From NCBI RefSeq assembly GCF_023617245.1, contig NZ_CP067396.1, positions 6,142,197 through 6,206,196 on the forward strand: a stretch of 64,000 bases of DNA, written 5' to 3'. Below, piece after piece: positions 27,726 to 36,643 of this stretch (position 1 is its first letter; each line of letters starts with the position of its first letter). This DNA comes from Lysobacter enzymogenes. GTDB taxonomy: Bacteria > Pseudomonadota > Gammaproteobacteria > Xanthomonadales > Xanthomonadaceae. Both the position numbers and the translations under genes were made by a program. Under the pieces are notes generated by a model. That model searched no databases. It was not told the origin of the DNA and worked only from the letters and a program-made list of their open reading frames with translations.

Positions 27726-28127
27726 TCAAGGCGGGCAGTGGCGCCGCGCGTCCTCGTCGCTGCGCACTTGCACGCCGCCGCACACGCTCGGCGCCGGCAG
27801 CACGCAGTCCAGGTAGGGACGGGCCCAGCGCCGCGATTCGGCCCGGCCCGCGATCGTCGCCGGCGCGCCGGCCGCAGCGAGGCAGCGCTCATGGGCGCGC
27901 TCCACGTGCTCGCGGCAGGCCTGCACGCCGACCCGCTCGCTGCCGCTCTTGCCGGGCGCGCACAGGCCATCGGCCACTTCGCGCCACAGGGCGAAGAACT
28001 CCGCGCGCGGCACCGGCTGCTGCTCGATCGCGGCGAGGCTGTAGCGCGGCGCCGGCGCGGCGAACCAATGCAGATAGGCGAAGGCCGCGGCCGCGACCAC
28101 GACGATCAGCAGCAGGAGTCGTTGCAT
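27726..28127 (-). CDS. Small membrane-anchored hypothetical protein
   Basis: A 133-residue protein with an N-terminal membrane segment (LLLLIVVVAAAAFAYLHWF, residues 4-22) and a periplasmic domain with five cysteines (LCAPGK, ACREH, RCLAA, DCVLP, VCGG, and a C-terminal HCPP). The start is uncertain: in-frame ATGs lie at 28127 and 28136 and none has a good ribosome site. It is convergent with rluE, with 13 bases between the stops. Family not recognised. Confidence 0.7.
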   Translation of the reverse strand: MQRLLLLIVVVAAAAFAYLHWFAAPAPRYSLAAIEQQPVPRAEFFALWREVADGLCAPGKSGSERVGVQACREHVERAHERCLAAAGAPATIAGRAESRRWARPYLDCVLPAPSVCGGVQVRSDEDARRHCPP

Positions 28128-28621
28128 GCGCGGCATTCCGGGCGCAGTGGGGGCGCGCATTTTCGCGGATCGCTCGCGCGCTGGCGAGACTCGAAGGTCA
28201 TATCCGGTCCGAGGCGCGAATCCACCGCACCGGCGCCGCATCGCGCCGATGCGGCCGGCGCGGCCGGTACGGCCGGCCTCGCGACGACCCCGGAGGCGCC
28301 GTCTCCAGCGACCGTTGCCAATGCCGACCGCCCGGCTCGCGCCGGCGACCGCGCCGCCAACCGCAGCGTCGCAGCAACCGCATCCGCGGCGGACACCTCC
28401 CGCCGCCGCCCGCATCGTTCACCTTCGCTCACCGTCGAATGCGGCAGCGCTCGCATCGCGGACGCGACCGCGTTCGCATCTCGCCGGCGCCGCTGAGAAA
28501 CCGACCCGGTTTGATCCCGTCGCGCCGCTGGCGCCGGCCGCGCGCGCGGCCTTAGCGTCGGCGACAGCTACGCGCCTGGCGCTACGCCACTCGCGGTCTG
28601 CTCACCGGAGGAGCCCGACCC
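28128..28621. other. Intergenic gap with no supported gene
   Basis: About 490 bases of GC-rich DNA between divergent genes. Open frames exist on both strands but overlap each other, are rich in Arg/Ala/Pro, and have no ribosome sites or motifs. A GGAGGAG ribosome site at its right end belongs to the gene at 28622. Confidence 0.5.
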
Positions 28622-30376
28622 ATGTCCACCCTGCGTTCCCTGACCCTCGGCGCCGGCCTGGCCCTCGCCGCCGGCGCGGTCTACCTGCTCTACCCGCCCG
28701 CGGCCGGCAGCGCGATCCCCAAGGCCGAAGCGCCGACGCCGTTCGAACTGGCCCCGCCGGTGGTCGAGGACATCGTGATCACCCCGACCCCGCAGTCCTC
28801 CGCCGGCGATGCCGTGTTGCAGCTGCAATACGCCCGCGATCAAGACCTGCCGGCGCAGATCCCGTTCAACGTCGGCGACAAAACGGTGACCCTGCAGCGC
28901 GACGACAAGGACCCGCAGCTCTACCGCGCCGCGATCCCGTTCGACTTCGACGGCTTCGTCGATGAGCAGACCGAACGCCAGAGGCAGGCGGGGCAGCAGC
29001 TGACCGTGCCGTCCTTCACCGGCCGCGAGTTCTTCGGCGAAGCGCCGGTGGCGTTCCTGGATCCGGCCAAGCTGCGCGAGCAGATCGCGACCCTGCAGCC
29101 GATCCGCATCCCCTTCCCGGTGGTGTTCGGCCCGTCCGCGCCGGTGCGGCCGGAGCGCTCGCTGCTGATCACCGATCCGCGCGTGGTCGAGGACCCGACC
29201 CGTACCTTCGACGTGTGCACCGGCGCCGGCAACCCCAACGGTGCGTGGACCTTCAAGACCCTGATGACCAACATGGCCAACCAGCCGGTCAGCGGCATTT
29301 CGCCGTCGACCTTCGTCAAGAACTGGCTGACCAACTGGAGCGCCGGCGGCGTCATCAACACCTTCCCGGTGCCGGCGCGCCCGCAGATCAACTCGCAGAT
29401 CCTGGCGCTGTGGCCGACCGTGGCCAGCACCGGCGAACTCGACCTCAACAAGTCGCCGTTCCGGCTGATCGCGATCGTCAACCGCATGGACCTGCGCAGC
29501 AACGGCGGCTACGGCGGCGGCGACGCCGGCGAGGGCCGTTTCATCTTCGGCATGGTCCGGCGCAACGCCAACGGCACCTGCACCACCCTGCCGGGGCTGG
29601 TGATCGCCGAATACGCCCAGCAGGCGCGCGGCTGTCCCGCGGTGCGCTCGCTGGCCCGCCGTTGGGGCGCGCTGGGTTCGATGAGCCTTGGCTCGCCGGC
29701 CTACAACAGCGCGCTGCAGGCGCTCACCGACGGCTTCACCGCCGCCAACGCGGCGCCGTCCAAGCCCAACCGCAGCGCGATCAACCAGGTGCGCAGCAAC
29801 GAATTCCTGCAGAACCCGTGGATGCTGGAAGAGTTCCGCCTGCCGCGCGGCGGCGGCCAGCTGGCGATGACCCTGGCCAAGCTGACCCCGCACCACTCGC
29901 TCAACAACACCGCGCTGCTGGGCAACTACATCAACGCCAACGCCGCGGCGATCGTCGCCGGCACCTACGACATCCCGCTGAGCTACCTGGGCCAGCCGAT
30001 GGCGACCGGTTCGGTGCGCAACATCAGCCCGCAGCAGGCCTGGAACGCGCCCGGCGTGGGCAACAACCTGCGCAATACATTCTCGCTCAACACCTGCGAC
30101 GCCTGCCACGGCCGCGAGACCCAGGACACCAGCTTCATGCACGTGTCGACGCGCAATTCCGGCGCGCAGGCGGTGCTGTCGCGGTTCCTGGTCGGCAACG
30201 GCACCCTCGCCGCGCCGAGCAACTTCACCATGCCCGATCCGGTCAGCGGCACGCCGCGCACCTACGGCGACCTGCTGCGCCGCCAGTCCGACCTGTCGGC
30301 GCTGCAGAACAACCTGTGCCTGTCCGGCGCGGTGTTCGAGGAAGCGATCCGCGCGCCGCTGCTGGCCACCCACTGA
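28622..30376 (+). CDS. Exported protein with a single CxxCH haem-binding motif
   Basis: A 584-residue protein with an N-terminal hydrophobic signal or anchor (LRSLTLGAGLALAAGAVYLLY). A long middle region contains FRLIAIVNRMDLRSNGGYGG and DAGEGRFIFGMV, recurrent in uncharacterised exported proteins of myxobacteria and xanthomonads. Near the C-terminus Cys492-x-x-Cys495-His496 in TCDACHGRET is a c-type haem attachment motif, followed by a possible methionine ligand in SFMHVSTR. This suggests a periplasmic redox or oxidase-related role, but no enzyme activity can be assigned. A GGAGGAG site precedes the ATG. Confidence 0.85.
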   Translation: MSTLRSLTLGAGLALAAGAVYLLYPPAAGSAIPKAEAPTPFELAPPVVEDIVITPTPQSSAGDAVLQLQYARDQDLPAQIPFNVGDKTVTLQRDDKDPQLYRAAIPFDFDGFVDEQTERQRQAGQQLTVPSFTGREFFGEAPVAFLDPAKLREQIATLQPIRIPFPVVFGPSAPVRPERSLLITDPRVVEDPTRTFDVCTGAGNPNGAWTFKTLMTNMANQPVSGISPSTFVKNWLTNWSAGGVINTFPVPARPQINSQILALWPTVASTGELDLNKSPFRLIAIVNRMDLRSNGGYGGGDAGEGRFIFGMVRRNANGTCTTLPGLVIAEYAQQARGCPAVRSLARRWGALGSMSLGSPAYNSALQALTDGFTAANAAPSKPNRSAINQVRSNEFLQNPWMLEEFRLPRGGGQLAMTLAKLTPHHSLNNTALLGNYINANAAAIVAGTYDIPLSYLGQPMATGSVRNISPQQAWNAPGVGNNLRNTFSLNTCDACHGRETQDTSFMHVSTRNSGAQAVLSRFLVGNGTLAAPSNFTMPDPVSGTPRTYGDLLRRQSDLSALQNNLCLSGAVFEEAIRAPLLATH

Positions 30377-30397
30377 GCCATCGCCACCGCGGCGCGA

Positions 30398-30427
30398 TGC
30401 GAACAGGCGCCCACGGGCGCCTGTTCG
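30398..30427. terminator. Hairpin between convergent genes (terminator-like)
   Basis: Perfect stem gcgaacaggcgcc / ggcgcctgttcgc with a short loop, lying between convergent stops at 30376 and 30444. It lacks a T-run on either side, so termination strength is uncertain. Confidence 0.6.
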
Positions 30428-30443
30428 CGTTCTGGCGCAGCGC

Positions 30444-31397
30444 TCAGGCCGGCGGCTTCTGCGGCGGCGCCTGCACCGGCACCGAGTTCGCCCCCGGCCG
30501 GCTCAGCAGCAACACCCCGCCCAGCACCACCGCCGTGCCGATCAGCTGGATCGCGGTGATCTTCTCGCCGAGCACCCAGGCGCCGAGGAACACCAGCGAC
30601 ACCGGCCCGATCACCGAGAACTGCGCCGCGGTGCCGGCACCCAGGCGCCCGACCGCGGCCATGGTGAAGGTCACCGGCAGGAAGGTGCACAGCACCGCGT
30701 TGGCGACGGCCAGGGCGTAGACCTGCCAGGGCAGGCCGAACAAGGCCGCCGGATCGCGCGCGATCAGGTAGTGGATCGTCACCGCGGCGGTCGACACGAT
30801 CATCGCCCAGGCCACCAACTGCAGCGATCCCAGGCGCTTGACCAGTTCGCCCGACAACGCCAGGTACAGCGCGTAGCTGACCGCCGCGCCGAGCACCAGC
30901 GCGCTGCCGAGCAAGACATGCTCGCCTTCCACGCGCAGGTTCTCGACCATCACCAACACCACCCCGGCGTAGCTGACCGCCAGCGCGATCCACTCGCGCG
31001 CGGCGACCCGGCGCCCGAACGCGAACAGGCCGATCAGCAGCACGATGGTCGGGTTGAGGAACAGGATCAGCCGCTCCAGCGAGACCGGCACGTACTCCAG
31101 GCCCCAGAAGTCGAGCAGGCTCGACAGGTAATAGCCGAGCACGCCCAGGACCACGATCAGGCCCCAGTCGCGCCGGGTCGGCAGCGCGTCGCGGGCGCGC
31201 GCGCGGCGCTGCTCGCGCACCGCCAACGCGGCGAACAGCGGCAGCGAGAAGGTCATGCGCAGGGTCAGCACCTGCACCGAGTCGACGCCGAAGCGGTACT
31301 GCAGCTTGGCCAGGATGGCCTTGGCCGAGAACAGCACCGCGCCGGCGGCGGCGAGGGCGACGCCGGTGCGGCGGGCGGAAGCGGTGGCGTGGGACAC
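30444..31397 (-). CDS. DMT-superfamily (EamA) transporter
   Basis: A 317-residue inner-membrane protein with about ten membrane segments in two EamA repeats (e.g. GVALAAAGAVLFSAKAILAKL, LGVLGYYLSSLLDFWGLEYVP, LERLILFLNPTIVLLIGLFAF, then VLGAAVSYALYLALSGEL and VLGEKITAIQLIGTAVVLGG). Such proteins export amino acids or other metabolites; the substrate is unknown. No ATG fits the start of the first segment; the GTG at 31397 (V-S-H-A-T) gives the right length and is preferred. It follows an aldo/keto reductase gene on the same strand, 71 bases apart, so may be co-transcribed. Confidence 0.88.
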   Translation of the reverse strand: MSHATASARRTGVALAAAGAVLFSAKAILAKLQYRFGVDSVQVLTLRMTFSLPLFAALAVREQRRARARDALPTRRDWGLIVVLGVLGYYLSSLLDFWGLEYVPVSLERLILFLNPTIVLLIGLFAFGRRVAAREWIALAVSYAGVVLVMVENLRVEGEHVLLGSALVLGAAVSYALYLALSGELVKRLGSLQLVAWAMIVSTAAVTIHYLIARDPAALFGLPWQVYALAVANAVLCTFLPVTFTMAAVGRLGAGTAAQFSVIGPVSLVFLGAWVLGEKITAIQLIGTAVVLGGVLLLSRPGANSVPVQAPPQKPPA

Positions 31398-31468
31398 GGT
31401 GGGCTCGGCGGTGGTGGGGGCGAAGGCGGCAGGCGATGGGCGCAGGTCGGTCGCGCGGCGGCGCCGCC

Positions 31469-32422
31469 TCAGCCGCCGGCGCTGGCCGCGTCCAGCGCCG
31501 CGATCTCGTCCGCCCGCAACGACAGCCGCGCCGCCGCCAGCAGCTCCTGCAACTGCGCCACGCTGGTCGCGCTGGCGATCGGCGCGGTCACCGACGGCCG
31601 CGCGATCAGCCACGCCAGCGCCACCTGCGCCGGGGTCGCGCCGTGGCCCGCGGCCACCTCGTCGAGCGCGGCCAGGATCCGCAGCCCGCGCGCGTCGAGG
31701 TACTTCTCCACCGCGCCCGCGCGCGCCCGGCTCTTGCCCAGGTCGGCGCGGCTGCGGTACTTGCCGGTCAGGAAACCGCTGGCCAGCGAGTAGTAACCGA
31801 TCACGCCGACGCCGCGCGCGCGCGCCAGCGGTTCCAGTTCGGCCTCGAACCCTGCCCGGTCGTACAGGTTGTACTGCGGCTGCAGGGTCTCGTAGCGCGG
31901 CAGGTCCAGCCGTTCGGACAGGTCCAGCGCCTGCGCCAGGCGCGCGGCCGAATAGTTGGACGCGCCGATCGCGCGCACCTTGCCCTGTTCGATGAGGCGG
32001 GCGAACGCGCCCAGGGTGTCTTCCAGCGGCACCGACGCATCGTCTTCATGGGCCTGGTACAGATCCACGACCTCGGTGCCGAGCCGGCGCAGCGAGTCCT
32101 CCACCGCGGCCTGGATGTTGGCCGGCGCCAGACCGCGCCGCGGCGCCCATTTGGCGACCTTGGTGGCGATGACCACGCGCTCGCGGCGGCCGCCGCCCTG
32201 GGCCAGCCAGCGGCCGATGATGCGTTCGGATTCGCCGCCCTGGTTTCCCGGCACCCAGGCCGAATACACATCGGCGGTATCCACCAGCGCGAATCCGGCC
32301 TCGGTGAAGGCGTCCAGCAACGCGAAACTGGCGGCCTCGTCGGCGCTCCAGCCGAACACGTTGCCGCCGAAGGCCAACGGAGCCACGGACAGGGAAGAAC
32401 GGCCGAGCGGACGCAGGTTCAT
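31469..32422 (-). CDS. Aldo/keto reductase (YajO/Tas-like)
   Basis: A 317-residue oxidoreductase with the catalytic set LVDTADVYSAW (Asp, Tyr), ATKVAKW (Lys) and LYQAHEDD (His), plus GNQGGESERIIGRWL typical of the AKR11/12-like group, and a C-terminal APIASATSVAQLQEL cofactor site. AAGGAAA before the ATG decides the start; the open frame extends further upstream without coding character. Probable NADPH-dependent carbonyl reduction; substrate unknown. Followed on the same strand by a DMT transporter. Confidence 0.93.
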   Translation of the reverse strand: MNLRPLGRSSLSVAPLAFGGNVFGWSADEAASFALLDAFTEAGFALVDTADVYSAWVPGNQGGESERIIGRWLAQGGGRRERVVIATKVAKWAPRRGLAPANIQAAVEDSLRRLGTEVVDLYQAHEDDASVPLEDTLGAFARLIEQGKVRAIGASNYSAARLAQALDLSERLDLPRYETLQPQYNLYDRAGFEAELEPLARARGVGVIGYYSLASGFLTGKYRSRADLGKSRARAGAVEKYLDARGLRILAALDEVAAGHGATPAQVALAWLIARPSVTAPIASATSVAQLQELLAAARLSLRADEIAALDAASAGG

Positions 32423-32607
32423 TGCGATTTCCTTAATGCGCGGATGTTCATGATGCGCCGCCACAAACGGCGCCATCGCAACCGAATTCGCAACGCCGCG
32501 TTGCTGACTGCGGCCAGTCGCCGCATAGGCGTGAATCATTCATCAATCCCGGCGCCGGTTCCGCCTTTGTGTGAAGGTTTCTGTTAACTTGCCACACGAT
32601 TTCCATT

Positions 32608-32638
32608 CGATTCACTTATGCGAAATTCGTGTGAATCG
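32608..32638. promoter_or_regulatory. Perfect dyad, candidate operator of the hybrid kinase gene
   Basis: CGATTCAC and GTGAATCG, an 8-bp perfect inverted repeat with a 15-base spacer, lie in an unusually AT-rich stretch between the aldo/keto reductase and histidine kinase genes. The spacing suits a dimeric regulator; which one is unknown. An ATG at 32618 lies inside the dyad, which argues against it being the kinase start. Confidence 0.4.
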
Positions 32639-32674
32639 CATAGCGATCCCACGGCTCCAGGAGATTTACAGGAC

Positions 32675-33772
32675 GTGAGCACTCCCGCGACATCCACCGG
32701 TCGCATCCTGGTCGTCGACGACCAGGCCGCCAATCTGCGCGTGGTGACCGCCCTGCTGTCCCGACAGGGCTACGAAGTGGTCGCCGCTTCGACCGGCGAC
32801 GAAGCCCTGGAGCTCTACGCGCAGTCCCCGCCCGACCTGATCCTGCTCGACGTGATGATGCCGGGCATGGACGGCTTCGAAGTCATGGCCGCGCTGCGCG
32901 CCGACTCGCCGCTGCGCGTGCCGGTGGTGTTCGTCACCGCCGCCCACGACCGCGACCTGCTGCTGCGCGCCTTCGACGCCGGCGTGGTCGACTACGTCAC
33001 CAAGCCGTTCCTGCCCGAAGAGCTGCTGGCGCGGGTCAACGCCCACGTCGGCCTCAAGCTGACCCGCGACCGCCTGGAACGGGTCGCGCGCGAGCGCGAG
33101 GAACTGGTCAACCTGGTCGCGCACGACCTCAAGAACCCGCTGACCAGCGTGCTGTTCGCCAGCGACCTGCTGATCAACAACGGCTGCAAGCCCGAGCGCG
33201 TGCCGCGCTACCTGCAGATGATCCACGAGAGCGCCGACGACGCGCTGGGCTACATCCGCCACTACCTGGAAAGCCAGGCCGGCCACCGCGAGCGCGCCGA
33301 ACAGGAAGAAGGCATCCGCGCCGACCTCGCCGAAACCCTGGACTGGCTGGTGCGTCGCTACGAAATGCAACTGGACGCGCGCGGCATCCGCGTGCAGGTG
33401 CAGCCGCCGGCGAACGGCGCGGCGCAGGTCGCGATGGACCCGCGGGTGCTGCGCCAGGTCAGCGAGAATCTGGTCACCAACGCGATGAAATACGCGCCCG
33501 GCAGCGACCTGACCCTGGCCGCGCGCAACAGCGCGCCCGGGTTCTGGCAACTGATCGTCGCCGACCGCGGCCCGGGCATTCCGGTGGCGCGCCAACGCGA
33601 GTTGTTCAAACCGTTCGTGCGCCTGCACGAGGCCGACATCGACGACGGCCTGTCGAGCGGACTGGGCCTGTCGCTGGCCAAGCAGATCGTGGTCAACGCC
33701 GGCGGGCAGCTGTGGTACGAGGAACGCAAGCACGGCGGCTCGCGATTCATCATCGAGTTGCCGGAAGCCTGA
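32675..33772 (+). CDS. Hybrid response regulator/histidine kinase
   Basis: A 365-residue soluble signalling protein. Residues 10-125 form a receiver domain with the phosphoacceptor Asp59 (LLDVMMPGMDG) and Lys110 (YVTKPF). A short coiled linker leads to the dimerisation domain with His150 in VAHDLKNPL, then a HATPase domain (VTNAMKYAP, DRGPGIP, GLGLSLAKQ). The receiver-first order and lack of membrane segments suggest input from another kinase or a partner. The GTG at 32675 has AGGAG upstream; an ATG 57 bases earlier has none and lies in a dyad. No cognate partner gene is adjacent. Confidence 0.92.
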   Translation: MSTPATSTGRILVVDDQAANLRVVTALLSRQGYEVVAASTGDEALELYAQSPPDLILLDVMMPGMDGFEVMAALRADSPLRVPVVFVTAAHDRDLLLRAFDAGVVDYVTKPFLPEELLARVNAHVGLKLTRDRLERVAREREELVNLVAHDLKNPLTSVLFASDLLINNGCKPERVPRYLQMIHESADDALGYIRHYLESQAGHRERAEQEEGIRADLAETLDWLVRRYEMQLDARGIRVQVQPPANGAAQVAMDPRVLRQVSENLVTNAMKYAPGSDLTLAARNSAPGFWQLIVADRGPGIPVARQRELFKPFVRLHEADIDDGLSSGLGLSLAKQIVVNAGGQLWYEERKHGGSRFIIELPEA

Positions 33773-34051
33773 TCGGACGGGCGCGGATTTTCGTCGGCGC
33801 ATTAGGCCCTACGTCCATCCGAAGCCACGCATCTGCGATCGACATTCCGGCGACACCGGAATCCATTTAGTCGTTGTTCTTGTCGTTGCTTTATCTGCAC
33901 CTCGCGCGAGGACCGATGCCCCGCAGACCCGGAGGGCGCGCGCATGGATGCGCGCGTGCGCCGTAGGGGCAGGAGGCCCCTTACGGCGCATCCCCGCGCC
34001 GGGTGCTGGACCTAGTGGCTTGTGACCTTAAACAAGCGTTTTTCTTTGGCT

Positions 34052-35165
34052 GGCGGTCTCTAACCTCAAGTGCATCACCCCAATGAGGCACTGCGAATGG
34101 GCCAGGCATATTCACATCTGAGCGCCGAAGAGCGTGGCGCCATCATGGTCCTGATCGCCCAAGGGGCGAGCGGCCGCCGGATCGCTCAGGTGCTGGGCCG
34201 CGCGCAAAGCACCATCGCTCGCGAACTGCGCCGCAACGGATACCGGTCCGATTTGGCGGCGCCGCTGAGAGGGCGCCCTCGCCTGGAACCGGGCTACGAC
34301 GCAACCCGGGCGGGCCGACGGGCGCAACGATTGCGTCGGCGAGCACGGGTGCGCCGCAAGCTGCAACGCGATACTCCGCTGTGGCGGCGCGTTCGCTACT
34401 GGCTGGAGCGGTGCTGGTCGCCGCAACAGATTGCCGACAAACTGCGAGATCTGTATCCCGACCGGCCCTGGCTGCACGTGTCGCACGAAACGATCTATAC
34501 CGCGATCTACGCGATGCCGCGCGGCGAACTGCGCCGCCAGGTGACCCGGCTGTTGCGGCAAGGGCGCAAATCCGGCCGCCGCACGCGTCAGGGAGGCGAT
34601 GCCCGCGGGCATTTGCCGGATCTGCCCAACATCCGCCTGCGGCCGCCGGCGGCGCATGAGCGCTTGATGCCGGGGCATTGGGAGGGCGATCTGATCGTCG
34701 GCGCGCACAACCGCTCGGCGATCGGCGTGTTGGTCTGCCGCCGCACCTTGTACGTCAAGCTGGTCAAGCTCGAAGACGCGACCGCGCGCACGGTGCTGGA
34801 GGCCTTCGGCTCGGCGTTCGAGGGCGTGACGCCGCAGCTGCGCCAGACCTTGACCTACGACCAGGGCAAGGAAATGGCGTTGCATCGGCAGTTGAGCGAA
34901 CGCACCGGTTTATCGATCTATTTCGCCGACCCGCATAGTCCTTGGCAACGCGGCATTTGCGAAAACACCAACGGTTTGTTGCGGCAATACTTCCCCAAGG
35001 GAACCGATTTGTCGGTGCATTCTGCGCAGCGGCTCAAGGAGGTGGCGTGGGAAATGAACAACCGCCCCCGTCGCAGCCTGGGTGTGCGCTCACCGGTTGA
35101 GGTGCTGTATGAAGAGCTCAAAACCCTACAGGTGCAGGGTGATGCACTTGGAACTTGACTCCGCC
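34052..35165 (+). mobile_element. IS30-family insertion sequence, copy 1 (1114 bp)
   Basis: Ends are imperfect inverted repeats: ggcgg, ten variable bases, then CAAGTGCATCACC on the left, mirrored on the right. The flanks carry a 3-bp GCT duplication (34049-34051 and 35166-35168), within the 2-4 bp usual for the family. Comparison with the empty site in C1 shows the insertion lies exactly beside the type A hairpin, matching the family's preference for palindromic targets. One full transposase gene fills it. Confidence 0.93.
34097..35158 (+). CDS. IS30-family transposase, copy 1
   Basis: A 353-residue transposase. The N-terminal helix-turn-helix (YSHLSAEERGAIMVLIAQGASGR ... STIARELRRNG) binds the ends. 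The catalytic core has the DDE layout: the first aspartate in GHWEGDLIVGAHN, the second in TLTYDQGKEM and the glutamate in SPWQRGICENTNGLLRQYFPKG. The start was set at MGQAYSHLS by comparison with copy 2 at 43258, which has the same length; 9 extra in-frame codons lie upstream. The frame is intact, so the element may be active. Confidence 0.95.
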   Translation: MGQAYSHLSAEERGAIMVLIAQGASGRRIAQVLGRAQSTIARELRRNGYRSDLAAPLRGRPRLEPGYDATRAGRRAQRLRRRARVRRKLQRDTPLWRRVRYWLERCWSPQQIADKLRDLYPDRPWLHVSHETIYTAIYAMPRGELRRQVTRLLRQGRKSGRRTRQGGDARGHLPDLPNIRLRPPAAHERLMPGHWEGDLIVGAHNRSAIGVLVCRRTLYVKLVKLEDATARTVLEAFGSAFEGVTPQLRQTLTYDQGKEMALHRQLSERTGLSIYFADPHSPWQRGICENTNGLLRQYFPKGTDLSVHSAQRLKEVAWEMNNRPRRSLGVRSPVEVLYEELKTLQVQGDALGT

Positions 35166-35805
35166 GCTACTTTCTTTTGTCGCGCTGACAAAAGAAAGTA
35201 GCTCGGCCGCTTGCGGACGAAAGCTTTGGATGGTGGCTTGTCGTCGCGCGACACATCGATAACGGCGGAAGCAGCAGCAAAATCAAAATGGGTTCCGGCT
35301 TTCGCCGGAATGACGACATTGGAGTTGCGTACCCGACTGTAGGAGCGGCGCGAGCCGCGATCGCGACAATGCAACTACGACGAAACTTTCGCTGCAGGCG
35401 CGATGGGGCGGTCGCGGCTTGAGCCGCTCCTACAGGGGGCGTACCGCGGTAGGGTTCGTCTTTGCGTGTGCGTACTTGTGACGACAAGCGAAGATCAAGA
35501 GCTTCCGTCCGCAAGCGGCCGGGTCACTTTCTTTGTCTGAAGCCACAAAGAAAGTAACCAAAGAAAAGGCCTTGTTTTTTCGGATCAAGAGCCACTATGG
35601 CTCGAAAGTGGCGCGGGGCCGCGCCATAAGGGGCATCCTGCCCCATGGCGCGCGTGCGCATCCATGCGCACGCCCTCCGGGGCTGCGGGACGTGTGCTTT
35701 GCTTGGGGTTGCGTCCAAGCGAAAGACAACAGCAACGGCAACATGGATTCCGGCTTTCGCCGGAATGACGAGAGGAGCGGACTGCATCGCAAGCCGCCGA
35801 AGCCC

Positions 35806-35833
35806 CTGTAGGAGCGGCGCGAGCCGCGACCGC
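35806..35833 (+). repeat. Family I repeat, single copy
   Basis: One forward copy, core tgtaggagcggcgcgagccg, just beyond the right end of composite element C2. Confidence 0.8.
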
Positions 35834-35911
35834 GACACTTGGCTACGGCGCAAACCACCGCCGTGCCCGCAACGATCCAGAACACATCCACCACTCGTGC
35901 CCCACCGAAAC

Positions 35912-35940
35912 AAAAAAGCCGACGCTCGCGCGCCGGCTTC
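35912..35940 (-). terminator. Rho-independent terminator (minus strand)
   Basis: Read on the minus strand: agccggcgcgcgagcgtcggct followed by a run of T (plus strand aaaaaa at its left). It serves the small gene at 35996. Confidence 0.8.
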
Positions 35941-35995
35941 TTCGACTCAGCGCACCGTGTCCCGGCGCGCTGCGCGTTGCGACAGCAACCGCGGC

Positions 35996-36358
35996 TTACT
36001 CGCCCGCGGTGTCCTCTGCGGTGTTGCGGGTGCTGCGCCGACGGCCTGCGCCCGGCGCCGCGCGACGCGCATCGATGCGGCGCGCGGAGCCTTCGATCGG
36101 CTCGCCTTCGGCCTGTTGGCGCGCCTTGCGGCGGGCCGCGGCGTACCACAGCAGGCCGGCGCCGGCGACTGCGGCCACAGCGACCACGGGGTTACGGCGG
36201 ATGAAGCCGCCGGCGGTGCGCGCGCCGGCCTTGACCACGCCGAACTTGGCGCCGGTGTCGAGCCATTGGCCCGCCTTGGGCGCGGCTTCCTTGAGGTTGG
36301 CGCTGATCGCGTGCACCAGTTCCAGTGCGCGGTCGGGCAGAGAATCGAACTTGCTCAT
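35996..36358 (-). CDS. Small membrane protein (DUF883-like layout)
   Basis: A 120-residue protein: a polar N-terminal half (KFDSLPDRALELVHAISANL, KAGQWLDTGAKFG), a glycine-rich stretch with one membrane segment (RRNPVVAVAAVAGAGLLWYAAA, residues 67-88, split here for reading) and a basic C-terminal tail ending in EDTAGE. The layout resembles DUF883/ElaB-type proteins that tether ribosomes or respond to stress, but the match is only general. A terminator follows. The 285 bases upstream to hrpB hold no gene I can support. Confidence 0.75.
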   Translation of the reverse strand: MSKFDSLPDRALELVHAISANLKEAAPKAGQWLDTGAKFGVVKAGARTAGGFIRRNPVVAVAAVAGAGLLWYAAARRKARQQAEGEPIEGSARRIDARRAAPGAGRRRSTRNTAEDTAGE

Positions 36359-36643
36359 CGTATCGGTCCTGGATGAGAGGGAACAGGAAGAAAAGCGGGT
36401 TCCAGTGTCGGTGCGCCACCGTTGAAATTCTGTGAGCGCAGGCGACACGGCATGGCTGCGGGCTGAATACGCGGGTAGAGGATACGACGACGCGACGGCG
36501 TCGTGGTGGGCTCGGCGCGCTGACGGCTTGCGCCGCCGCCAGCGAGCGCCGGCGCGGCTACGGCCGGGTACGGATTACTTGGCGCGAACCACTTGGTACG
36601 AATCACTGGCACGGATCGCTTGATGCCAACCGCTTGGCACGCA

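Larger units (their letters stand above)
33843..35769. repeat. Composite mirrored repeat element C2, interrupted by IS30-family element
   Basis: Same modules as C1 in reverse orientation: an attccgg hairpin at the left end, the ggagggcgcgcgcatggatg palindrome block, a ctttgg block, the type A hairpin (35168-35202), cggccgcttgcggacg block, Family I copies (35338-35366 and 35409-35437), the mirrored arm with a type B hairpin (about 35524-35560), and a closing attccgg hairpin. Without the insertion and its duplication, about 810 bp remain, close to C1. Confidence 0.85.

Noticed and set aside
36432..36623. A 63-codon frame between the small membrane protein and hrpB
   Set aside because: No ribosome site, biased composition and no motif; judged chance.
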